Shown: positions 1-5,885 of the stretch, piece by piece
How positions within the stretch are numbered: the stretch's first letter is position 1
How the letters are laid out: every line of letters begins with the position of its first letter
Assembly (NCBI GenBank): GCA_007116195.1
Contig: SKIX01000022.1
Location: forward strand, 1 to 7,275
Source of the DNA: Marinospirillum sp.
GTDB lineage: Bacteria > Pseudomonadota > Gammaproteobacteria > Pseudomonadales > Halomonadaceae
DNA: 7,275 nt
Direction: 5' to 3'
Made by a program: the position numbers and the translations under genes
Notes under the pieces: generated by a model
What the model saw: the letters and a program-made list of their open reading frames with translations, nothing else
What the model was told of the DNA's origin: nothing
Databases searched by the model: none

Positions 1-212
1 AGCGGCTACTGGCTCGCATTTCCACTTTGCAGGATACGGTTTCTGATCGGCGTGAGTTCTACAATGAGTCGGTTAATATCAATAATATTCGGCGCGAGCA
101 TTTTCCTGACTTGATTATTGCCCGTTTATTTCGCTTTAAAGCCTTTCCATTATTTGAGATTAGCTCCGAGGAGCGTGAAAAACAGCTGGATATTAACCAG
201 ATGTTTGGTTGA
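1..212 (+). CDS. lemA: LemA family protein, C-terminal part (cut by window edge)
   Basis: This is the 3' end of a gene whose start lies left of the window; the frame is open from base 3 and stops with TGA at 210-212. The visible ~69 residues contain SDRREFYNESVNINN, then FPDLIIARLFRF and FPLFEISSEEREK. This is the conserved C-terminal pattern of LemA proteins (an aromatic/Asn-rich helix, then a short F-P-hydrophobic segment and an acidic tail). LemA proteins are normally anchored by one N-terminal membrane helix with a helical-bundle domain outside; that part is not visible here. Molecular function is poorly known, and the name comes from a Pseudomonas lesion-phenotype locus. In many genomes lemA sits beside a gene for a TPM-domain or peptidase-like membrane protein, which cannot be checked here. 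The family call is solid; nothing can be said about regulation. Confidence 0.85.
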   Translation, partial: RLLARISTLQDTVSDRREFYNESVNINNIRREHFPDLIIARLFRFKAFPLFEISSEEREKQLDINQMFG

Positions 213-218
213 TGTTTT

Positions 219-304
219 TAGGCCACCCCGTTTGGCGGTTCAAGAAAGCAGAACAGCAAGCAGTTGAAGTAACCTGCTGTTCCGCTTTTGCTGATGAGTG
301 GCCT
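219..304. terminator. Nested inverted repeat, probable bidirectional terminator
   Basis: The 139-bp gap between lemA and the convergent minus-strand gene holds no coding sequence but has two nested stems. The inner one pairs 245-258 (AAAGCAGAACAGCA) with 275-288 (TGCTGTTCCGCTTT): 13 of 14 positions match around a 16-nt loop, and the right arm ends in a short T run (286-289). The outer one pairs 220-226 (AGGCCAC) with 298-304 (GTGGCCT). The short A-rich left arm and T-rich right arm suit termination from either direction, as expected between convergent genes. The T tracts are short, so termination strength is uncertain. Confidence 0.5.
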
Positions 305-351
305 GTTATTGGGTCTGTGGCAAAGCGATAAATCCGACCGTGAAGATGGCT

Positions 352-897
352 TTACCGGTTTTGTAAGTGACCATTGACATCAATAATACGACAAGTATCG
401 CCTGGCCTTACATGTTGATTGCAGGCTTCCAGCGCAGCCTCAATAGCTGCTTGTTCCGTTGCAAAGCCTTGACGCATTGCAAATGCAAAGTCTGATACGG
501 CAAAAGCACGGTGTCTGGCCGCTTTTGAATACTCCTCCTGGTAAATCTTTAGAGTGCTATTGTGGCGAATGTAATAGCCTTCAGGGCTATCTGGGGCAAC
601 TAATTCACCGTTCAGGTCAACTAATGCACAGGGTGAACCCTGACCACGGCGAAAATACTCGCAGCGATCAATGGCGTAGGCAATGGCATCTTCTGGTTTG
701 GTGCGGTTTTGAGTCCAGGCCCAGGCACCACCCAAGGATTGGGCAAAGGCTTTGTTGTCGCCTGCTTCAGCATAACGAGTTTGATAAGCCTCAAGTGCTC
801 TCTGACTGGAAAAAACTTCACTGAGGTTTTGTGCCATTAAGCTGCTGGGTAGTATCCAAGTAAAAAGAAGGCTAAAGGAAAGAATTACAGTGCGCAT
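352..897 (-). CDS. Secreted protein of unknown function with two cysteine-pair repeats (paralog of upstream gene)
   Basis: The protein has 181 residues from ATG at 897. An in-frame TTG lies 12 bases upstream, but GGAG at 906-903 sits correctly spaced before the ATG, so I prefer the ATG. Residues 1-22 form a Sec signal peptide (MRTVIL, hydrophobic core, SSLMA then Q). The mature part is two repeats, about 35-100 and 116-178. Repeat 1 has Y-x4-Y, NKAF, G-x-x-W-x-W, then C79 and C90 and LNGEL. Repeat 2 has Y-x3-Y, HRAF, C159 and C169 and VNGHL, but has lost the Gly/Trp core of the other copies. Each cysteine pair probably forms a disulfide in the periplasm (inference). The layout resembles DUF4189-like small secreted repeats, but I cannot assign a family firmly and no catalytic motif is visible. 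It starts 30 bp after the stop of its paralog on the same strand, so the two are probably co-transcribed. Confidence 0.85.
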   Translation of the reverse strand: MRTVILSFSLLFTWILPSSLMAQNLSEVFSSQRALEAYQTRYAEAGDNKAFAQSLGGAWAWTQNRTKPEDAIAYAIDRCEYFRRGQGSPCALVDLNGELVAPDSPEGYYIRHNSTLKIYQEEYSKAARHRAFAVSDFAFAMRQGFATEQAAIEAALEACNQHVRPGDTCRIIDVNGHLQNR

Positions 898-927
898 AAG
901 CTTCTCCAAAAGTGACAGACTAAAGAG

Positions 928-1500
928 TTAGTTGGAATTCACAAACTGGCCATTACGGTTGATTACTACGCAAGGTTCCTGACCTTCAGCCAGGCCCTCA
1001 TTGCAGGCTTCCAATGCATCGCTTTCGGCTTCTGCAAGGCTGTTACGGTTGCCACGCCATGACCAGCGACCACTTGGAGACTGCACGAAAACCTTGTGGT
1101 TCTGGCTATTAGCGTAGGAGCCTTTGTAGGCTTCAACAGCAGAGTGGCTTGAAAAGTGGGTTTCTGCTTCAGAGTAGACACCAAATAATTGCCCATTGAT
1201 ATCCGCAACAACGCACTTGACGTCGCTCTGTCTTTGGCGTTGTGCATTTTGACAGCGATTGAGTGCGTCTCGAACGGCTACCTCGGGTCGGGTGCTATTG
1301 TACGCCCAAGCATAAGCACCATCGGTGGTCGTAACAAAAGCCTTGTGCCCTGGCTTTTGAAGGTAGTCGTTATAGTCCTGTAAAATTTGTCCTGTTCCAA
1401 TAACTTGGGTCGGTGATTGAGCAAAAGCACTCCAGCTTAAAAGAAGAAGCAACAGCAAAGCAGAAAACTGCTTGAGTTTTATAGTTTGTTTGGGTTTCAT
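928..1500 (-). CDS. Secreted protein of unknown function with two cysteine-pair repeats
   Basis: The protein has 190 residues. AAGGTG lies 5 bases before the ATG as ribosome binding site. Residues 1-27 are a signal peptide: basic MKPKQTIKLK, a seven-leucine core, then SAFA and Q. Repeat 1 (about 40-106) has Y-x2-Y, HKAF at 52-55, GAYAWA, R71, A79-L80, C83 and C96, then INGQLF. Repeat 2 (about 121-187) has Y-x3-Y, HKVF at 135-138, SGRWSW, A162-L163, C166 and C177, then RNGQFV. Shared consensus: H/N-K/R-A/V-F, ~5 residues, G-x2-W, ~20 residues, A-[LI]-x2-C, 9-12 residues, C-x-[VI], N-G-x-[LF]. This copy keeps both repeats intact; its downstream paralog does not. It is first in a probable two-gene unit reading away from rdgB. 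Function unknown; periplasmic or extracellular binding or structural roles are possible. Confidence 0.87.
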   Translation of the reverse strand: MKPKQTIKLKQFSALLLLLLLSWSAFAQSPTQVIGTGQILQDYNDYLQKPGHKAFVTTTDGAYAWAYNSTRPEVAVRDALNRCQNAQRQRQSDVKCVVADINGQLFGVYSEAETHFSSHSAVEAYKGSYANSQNHKVFVQSPSGRWSWRGNRNSLAEAESDALEACNEGLAEGQEPCVVINRNGQFVNSN

Positions 1501-1521
1501 GACGGCACCTTGGTTTTGAGC

Positions 1522-1530
1522 TGTTAAAAT
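1522..1530 (+). promoter_or_regulatory. Possible extended -10 promoter for the rdgB operon
   Basis: TGTTAAAAT in the 78-bp divergent gap matches an extended -10 element (TGn followed by TAAAAT). It would start transcription near 1537 and give a ~42-nt leader before rdgB. No good -35 box lies 17 bp upstream, which extended -10 promoters tolerate. The divergent minus-strand gene must use the same gap, but I see no convincing promoter for it. The call rests on one short motif. Confidence 0.35.
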
Positions 1531-1578
1531 GAAGTCCTTTACAGGCTTCTTTATTAACTTTATCCAAGCGGAGCAATT

Positions 1579-2181
1579 ATGTCCAAGCTGATCCTTGCCA
1601 GTGGTAATGCAGGCAAGCTGAAAGAATTTTCTGATTTGCTACAGCCACTGGGCTGGCAGGTCGAGCCCCAGTCAGTTCACGCTGTGGAAGAAGCCGAAGA
1701 AACCGGCCTGACTTTTGTAGAAAATGCCTTGATTAAGGCGCGCAATGCTGCTCAGGCAACGGGTTGTGCGGCTTTGGCCGATGACTCTGGCCTTGAAGTG
1801 GATGCCCTTAAGGGAGCACCAGGCATTTATTCAGCCCGTTTTGCCGGTGCAGGCTGCAGTGATGCGGATAATAACGCCAAGCTGTTGCGCGAGTTGGAAG
1901 GTTTGCCGCCGGAACAGCGCACTGCGCGCTATTGGTGTGTGCTGGCTTTTTTGCGCTTTGCTGAAGACCCCACCCCCATTCTTGTTCAAGCCAGTTGGGA
2001 GGGGCAGCTACTGGCTGCTCCGCGTGGTGAAGGTGGCTTTGGTTACGACCCTTTATTTTGGCTGCCGGAATTGGGTAAAACCGCGGCGGAGCTTGCCAAG
2101 GAGGATAAAAACCGTCTTTCTCATCGTGGACGGGCTAGCCAGCAATTACTTCAGGCTCTGCAAGAGCGCTACGGGCAGTGA
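1579..2181 (+). CDS. rdgB: dITP/XTP pyrophosphatase (Ham1/RdgB family)
   Basis: This 200-residue cytosolic house-cleaning enzyme hydrolyses dITP, dXTP/XTP and ITP to the monophosphate and pyrophosphate, keeping deaminated purines out of DNA and RNA. Family motifs occur in order: SGNAGKLKEF at 8-17 (nucleotide binding), EETGLTFVENALIKAR at 40-55, ADDSGLEVDAL at 67-77 with the expected catalytic Asp at D69, GAPGIYSARFAG at 79-90, GGFGYDPLF at 152-160 (base recognition), and SHRGRA at 181-186. Length equals the usual ~197-200 residues. The ATG is preceded by GGAG with a 5-nt spacer. The stop codon overlaps the hemW start (GTGA), indicating translational coupling. rdgB-hemW is a common gammaproteobacterial pair; the metX-metW genes that often precede it in pseudomonads are not upstream here. 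Confidence 0.97.
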   Translation: MSKLILASGNAGKLKEFSDLLQPLGWQVEPQSVHAVEEAEETGLTFVENALIKARNAAQATGCAALADDSGLEVDALKGAPGIYSARFAGAGCSDADNNAKLLRELEGLPPEQRTARYWCVLAFLRFAEDPTPILVQASWEGQLLAAPRGEGGFGYDPLFWLPELGKTAAELAKEDKNRLSHRGRASQQLLQALQERYGQ

Positions 2182-3395
2182 AACAGCTTCCTTTATCCCT
2201 CTATGTTCATCTTCCTTGGTGTGTGCGCAAGTGCCCCTACTGTGATTTCAACTCTCATGCCCTGACCGCCTCGGGCAGGGGTGCGGGCCTGGATGCAGAG
2301 ACCGAGCGGCAGTATGTGCAGGCTCTGTTGGCTGATTTGGATCATGAGCTGCTTGCCTGGCCGCAAGTAGCTGAGCGCCCACTGGTGTCAATTTTCTTTG
2401 GCGGTGGCACGCCCAGCCTTATGTCTCCAGCGGGTTATGCGCAGTTTTTTGCTGGCCTGCAGCAGCGCCTGCAGTTGCGAAGTGACTGTGAAATTACTCT
2501 GGAAGCTAACCCAGGTACAGTGGAGCAGAAGCGCTTTAGTGGCTATCGGGCCGCGGGCATTAATCGCCTGTCGATGGGTATTCAATCTTTTTCTGATCCT
2601 CAGTTACAGGCTTTGGGCCGCATTCATTCCGGCAAGGAAGCTCTGCTAGCGGTGCAGGCAGCAAGGCGAGCAGGTTTTGATAACTTCAATCTGGATTTGA
2701 TGCATGGCTTACCGGATCAAACTCCAGCGTTAGCTCAGGAGGATTTAAAACAGGCGTTGGACTTGCAGCCCAAGCATCTGTCTTGGTATCAGTTAACGCT
2801 GGAACCTAATACAGAGTTTTATCAGCGTCCGCCGATATTGCCGGAAGAAGACTTGCTCGCCGATATTCAAGCGGCTGGGGAAGTTCAGTTAGCTGAGCAG
2901 GGCTTTGAACACTATGAGGTTTCGGCTTTTGCTCAACCTGGTTATGCCGCCCGTCATAACCTTAACTATTGGCAGTTTGGTGATTATTTGGGCTTAGGTG
3001 CGGGTGCGCATGGCAAACTAACGCGTCTTGACTCTGCTGCGCCGGGCGGTTTGTTCATTGAGCGTCGCTGGAAAACACGTCAGCCCCAGGCTTATTTGTC
3101 GCGGCTGGTGGAGGGAAGGGATTTTTTAGCCGGGCGCGAAGAGGTTACAGCTGAACAGCGCCCGCTGGAGTTTATGATGAATGCTCTACGTTTGCAGTCA
3201 GGTGTGGCTACAGAGCTTTATGCCGAGCGCACGGGTTTAGCTTTGACGTCTTTACAGCCTCAAGTGGCTAGTTTGCGTGAGCAGGGGTTGTGGGTAACAC
3301 AAGAGCAGCGTCTGGCCACAAGTTCTTTGGGTTGGCGCTTCTTAAATCAAGTGCTGGAGACTTTTATGCAGTCGAGTGAAGGAAATCAATCATGA
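2178..3395 (+). CDS. hemW: Radical SAM haem chaperone HemW
   Basis: The protein has 405 residues. It is a HemN-like radical SAM protein that binds haem and is thought to deliver it to respiratory and other haem proteins; it is often mis-annotated as oxygen-independent coproporphyrinogen III oxidase. The [4Fe-4S]/SAM motif is C15-x3-C19-x2-C22 within PWCVRKCPYCDFNSH. F24 follows where true HemN carries a further cysteine, which favours HemW. FFGGGTPS at 73-80 is the SAM-binding glycine motif. GINRLSMGIQSF, the HNLNYWQFGDYLGLGAGAHG segment and a C-terminal HemN_C-like region ending in NQVLETFM follow. The start is GTG at 2178, overlapping the rdgB stop by 4 bp with only a weak upstream ribosome binding site, so it probably depends on reinitiation. 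The next gene overlaps its stop through ATGA. Confidence 0.95.
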   Translation: MKQLPLSLYVHLPWCVRKCPYCDFNSHALTASGRGAGLDAETERQYVQALLADLDHELLAWPQVAERPLVSIFFGGGTPSLMSPAGYAQFFAGLQQRLQLRSDCEITLEANPGTVEQKRFSGYRAAGINRLSMGIQSFSDPQLQALGRIHSGKEALLAVQAARRAGFDNFNLDLMHGLPDQTPALAQEDLKQALDLQPKHLSWYQLTLEPNTEFYQRPPILPEEDLLADIQAAGEVQLAEQGFEHYEVSAFAQPGYAARHNLNYWQFGDYLGLGAGAHGKLTRLDSAAPGGLFIERRWKTRQPQAYLSRLVEGRDFLAGREEVTAEQRPLEFMMNALRLQSGVATELYAERTGLALTSLQPQVASLREQGLWVTQEQRLATSSLGWRFLNQVLETFMQSSEGNQS

Positions 3396-4417
3396 GCACT
3401 GGCCTCTTTGCTGTTCAGCGCGGGCGGTTGTTGCTGTTGCTGTTGCTGTTTGTTCTGCTAACCGCTTGTGGTCGTGGTGCAGATGAGCACCCACCCTTAC
3501 CGGCAATGAATTTGGACAGTGAGCGCTTTTATGTGGCAGGTGTGTCGTCAGGTGGCTCCAAGGCCCAGCACTTACACTTAAGCTGGCCAGACGAGGTGAA
3601 GGGAGTCGCTGTTTTTGCTGCGGCGCCCTATGCTTGTGCTCGGGGCGGGGTTAATGCTGCCCTGTTTCAGTGCATGGGAACGCGCGGTGGGCGACCTGAT
3701 TCCCGACGCTTGCTACAGCAAATACAGGCTGATTCGGCGGAGGGTAAGCTGGGTGATTTGTCCGTGTTGGCAAGCACGCGGGCTTTTATTTACCAAGCTG
3801 GTCAGGATCGTGTAATCGCAGCAGCCGTGACCGATGCAACAACGGCGCTTTACCAGCAGCTGCTGCCCCAGGAGCAACTGGAAATCAGCCGTCATCCTGA
3901 AGCAGGGCATGGCTTCCCAGCCACAGCATCAGGTGTTGCCTGTAATGCGAGCGCTAGCCCCTATGTTAATGCGTGTGGTTTTGATGGAGCGGGTTTGAGC
4001 CTAGACCACCTAGATGCGAGTCAGAGGCGCCCGTTATTAACTGCTCCCCAGGGGGAGCTGCAGCGTTTTAGTCAGCGCCCCTTCGCTGCTAACAGTCGAG
4101 GTATGGCCGATTACGGTTATTTCTATCAGCCGCCAAGGTGTCGCGGTGAGGCTGACTGTGGTCTGAAAATGGTGCTGCACGGTTGTGAGCAGAGTGTTGA
4201 GGCTGTGGGTAAGGCGTTTATTGAGCAAAGCGGCTATCTGCAGCAGGCGGATGCACGTAACCTGGTACTGGTATTTCCACAAATCAGCAAGACGCTACCT
4301 AACCCAAAAGGCTGTTGGGATTGGTGGGGCTATGAATCCAGTGCTTTTGATACCCGTGAAGGGCCACAGGTAGAAGCTTTGAGAGGCATTTGGCAGCAGC
4401 TGCTTAACGGAAATTAG
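3392..4417 (+). CDS. PHB-depolymerase-family esterase, lipoprotein
   Basis: The protein has 341 residues, with AAGGAAA 6 nt before the ATG, and overlaps hemW by 4 bp (ATGA). The N-terminus is a lipoprotein signal: basic QRGR, a leucine-rich core and lipobox LTAC with C26 acylated; G27 at +2 does not suggest inner-membrane retention. The rest matches poly(3-hydroxybutyrate) depolymerase-type alpha/beta hydrolases. The nucleophile elbow is G50-V51-S52-S53-G54, followed by PYACA at 79-83 and CM at 94-95. The likely catalytic Asp is D139 (AGQDRVI) and His H173 (AGHGF). PYVNACGFDGAG at 190-201, the oxyanion-hole segment VLHGCEQ at 261-267, and GCWDWWGY at 307-314 complete the pattern. No separate substrate-binding domain is visible, so soluble oligomers or small esters are as likely as native polymer (inference). 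It is an odd partner for rdgB and hemW. Confidence 0.85.
   Translation: MSTGLFAVQRGRLLLLLLLFVLLTACGRGADEHPPLPAMNLDSERFYVAGVSSGGSKAQHLHLSWPDEVKGVAVFAAAPYACARGGVNAALFQCMGTRGGRPDSRRLLQQIQADSAEGKLGDLSVLASTRAFIYQAGQDRVIAAAVTDATTALYQQLLPQEQLEISRHPEAGHGFPATASGVACNASASPYVNACGFDGAGLSLDHLDASQRRPLLTAPQGELQRFSQRPFAANSRGMADYGYFYQPPRCRGEADCGLKMVLHGCEQSVEAVGKAFIEQSGYLQQADARNLVLVFPQISKTLPNPKGCWDWWGYESSAFDTREGPQVEALRGIWQQLLNGN
3431..3448 (+). repeat. Three tandem TTGCTG hexamers in a signal-peptide core
   Basis: Three perfect in-frame TTGCTG units encode six leucines in the hydrophobic core of the lipoprotein signal peptide. Gain or loss of one unit would change the core by two leucines without a frameshift. 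Confidence 0.8.
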
Positions 4418-4925
4418 CCTGAATAACGGTGAAGTCATATTGGCTACCGTAGCTGCGCCCTTCTGGGGGGTGAAGGATGACGCTCGCTCGCCAGACCATC
4501 ACCTCATCGGTGCAGATGCCCAGCCTGGGTGTGGCGGTAAAGGTGCCGCCACCCTGATGCTCAAAGCGAGTGCGGTTATAGCCCATGTACATGTCTCTGC
4601 CTTGAAGATCCAGCTCCAGTTCTAGCGCTTCCAGCTCATCTTTGGAGTAGCCTTCTAACTGCAGGGTGACAGGCAAAGGCTCCAGAGGCGTCGGCTCTTC
4701 GCTGTTGAGTGTGAAGTACAAGCGGCGCTGACCCGGTAAAGGAGTGCTGCAGGTTTCTTCGGGTAATTGGCAGGCTTCACTGGGGTGCCAGTCGATATCG
4801 CCGGTTTGTCGGCCTGCAAGATAGGCGGTTAGATACCAAATAGCTAACAGGATACTAATCAAGGTGACCAGTATCAGTATATTGAGCGGATAGGGACGCC
4901 GCGCCGAGTCATATTTAGAAGTCAT
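4404..4925 (-). CDS. Single-span membrane protein with periplasmic FixH/YtkA-like domain
   Basis: The protein has 173 residues from ATG at 4925. A TTG one codon upstream is possible, but AGGA about 7 nt before the ATG favours the ATG. Residues 1-14 are basic and cytoplasmic, 15-37 form one transmembrane helix, and the remainder is periplasmic. The outer domain carries C52 and C59, M112-x-M114-G-x-N117-R118 and C138. I recall this Met-x-Met-Gly-x-Asn-Arg pattern from hypothetical proteins near cytochrome oxidase and copper-chaperone genes of gammaproteobacteria, related to FixH/YtkA immunoglobulin-like folds. The two methionines and cysteines could bind copper, but this is inference. No oxidase genes are adjacent; the nearest respiratory genes are hemW and cytochrome c5. 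Its 3' end overlaps that of the esterase gene by 14 bp, tail to tail. Confidence 0.75.
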   Translation of the reverse strand: MTSKYDSARRPYPLNILILVTLISILLAIWYLTAYLAGRQTGDIDWHPSEACQLPEETCSTPLPGQRRLYFTLNSEEPTPLEPLPVTLQLEGYSKDELEALELELDLQGRDMYMGYNRTRFEHQGGGTFTATPRLGICTDEVMVWRASVILHPPEGRSYGSQYDFTVIQANFR

Positions 4926-4927
4926 CA

Positions 4928-4954
4928 AGCCATCCTGATCTTGCTAAGATGGCT
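4928..4954 (-). other. Hairpin overlapping the ribosome binding site of the membrane-protein gene
   Basis: AGCCATC (4928-4934) pairs with GATGGCT (4948-4954) around a 13-nt loop. An alternative inner stem pairs ATCTT (4938-4942) with AAGAT (4946-4950). On the minus-strand transcript the outer stem covers part of the AGGATGG ribosome binding region just before the ATG at 4925. It could modulate initiation, but short stems like this also occur by chance. Confidence 0.3.
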
Positions 4955-5027
4955 ATCCTACCAAACCTAGCGCTTGAACGCCCGTGGTGCGTCGCCGCAT
5001 TGTTAACCTTTAGAGGAGTGAAGCTAG

Positions 5028-5813
5028 ATGCCAAGCCATTTAATTGAATTAAGCCACCTAGGTGGCGGCGTTAGTCGTTTACAACTGAATCAGCCGGCTA
5101 AACTCAATAGCCTGTCGATGCAGCTGTTGCAGGAGCTGGGTCAGCAACTGGACGTGGTTGCTAAAGATGCTTCGATTCACGTGGTGATTCTAGCCGCGGC
5201 TGGAAGGGTATTCTGTGCGGGACATGACTTAAAAGAGGTTCAGGGTCAACTGGGCGATGACCAGGCACAGCTGGCGCTCTTCCAAAAGTGCAGCCAAGTG
5301 ATGCAACAGCTGGTGCAGCTACCTAAGCCGGTGATTGCTCAGGTTCAGGGTGTGGCCACGGCAGCAGGTTGTCAGCTGGTCGCTTCTTGTGATTTGGCTG
5401 TCGCTGCAGAAACAGCCCGCTTTGCTACCCCTGGGGTGAATATAGGTTTGTTTTGTTCGACCCCGATGGTGGCTTTAAGCCGTAATGTTAACCGCAAAGC
5501 GGCGATGGAGATGTTGCTGACCGGTGAATTGATTTCTGCTGCCAAAGCTGAGCGCCTGGGGTTGGTTAATCGCGTTGTGGCTGATGCCGAGCTGGATGCG
5601 GCAACCCTGGGCTTGGCACAGCAGATTGCGAGTAAATCACCGAAAACCCTGGCTATAGGTAAAGAGGCTTTTTACCGTCAGTTAGAAATGCCCTTGGCCG
5701 AGGCCTATGCTTATACCAGTGAAGTTATGGCAGCAAATCTGGCAACTCTGGACGCTGAAGAGGGCATTTGTGCCTTTGTTGAGAAACGCCAACCTGAGTG
5801 GAAAGGAAAATAA
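5028..5813 (+). CDS. Enoyl-CoA hydratase/isomerase family protein lacking both classical catalytic glutamates
   Basis: The 261-residue crotonase-fold protein is full length for the family (~255-290). AGAGGAG lies 9 nt before the ATG. NQPAKLNSLS at 21-30, FCAGHDLKEV at 62-71 and VQGVATAAGCQLVASCDLAVA at 106-126 are diagnostic. The oxyanion hole should be the backbone NH groups of H66 and G114. Aligning by the C-x5-C-D and F-x2-P landmarks, the two glutamates used by classical hydratases (E144 and E164 of the rat enzyme) fall on Q116 and G136. Classical 2-enoyl-CoA hydration is therefore unlikely; other crotonase chemistry on a CoA thioester is possible. The AGHDLKE and PGVNIGLFCSTP segments resemble the ECHDC3-like subgroup, whose reaction is poorly defined. 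It stands alone on the plus strand, with no convincing promoter in 4955-5027. Confidence 0.9.
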   Translation: MPSHLIELSHLGGGVSRLQLNQPAKLNSLSMQLLQELGQQLDVVAKDASIHVVILAAAGRVFCAGHDLKEVQGQLGDDQAQLALFQKCSQVMQQLVQLPKPVIAQVQGVATAAGCQLVASCDLAVAAETARFATPGVNIGLFCSTPMVALSRNVNRKAAMEMLLTGELISAAKAERLGLVNRVVADAELDAATLGLAQQIASKSPKTLAIGKEAFYRQLEMPLAEAYAYTSEVMAANLATLDAEEGICAFVEKRQPEWKGK

Positions 5814-5873
5814 TTGCTTCTGCCCTACCCTAAGGTCGCGTTGCTAGTGGTTACGCAGTTGCGGTTTCTTGGG

Positions 5874-5879
5874 TATAAT
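5874..5879 (+). promoter_or_regulatory. Probable sigma-70 -10 element for cytochrome c5
   Basis: A perfect TATAAT stands in the 168-bp gap before the cytochrome c5 gene. The sequence 17 bp upstream (TTACGC at 5851-5856) is a poor -35 match, so an activator may be needed. Transcription would begin near 5886. No terminator is visible after the enoyl-CoA hydratase-like gene, so read-through from it is also possible. Confidence 0.55.
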
Positions 5880-5885
5880 CTCGCT

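Noticed and set aside
459..824. Plus-strand 121-codon open frame opposite the secreted repeat protein
   Set aside because: It lies entirely antisense to a gene with a clear signal peptide and repeats, and its translation shows no recognisable domain.
898..909. TTG start at 909 giving a four-residue longer secreted protein
   Set aside because: The TTG overlaps the GGAG ribosome binding site that serves the ATG at 897, and the shorter form has the better signal peptide.
1538..1566. TTTACA and TATCCA as a -35/-10 pair for rdgB
   Set aside because: The spacing is right, but transcription would start inside the ribosome binding region only a few bases before the ATG.
1745..2245. 166-codon open frame in another frame over rdgB and the hemW start
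   Set aside because: It is a shadow of two genes with unmistakable family motifs.
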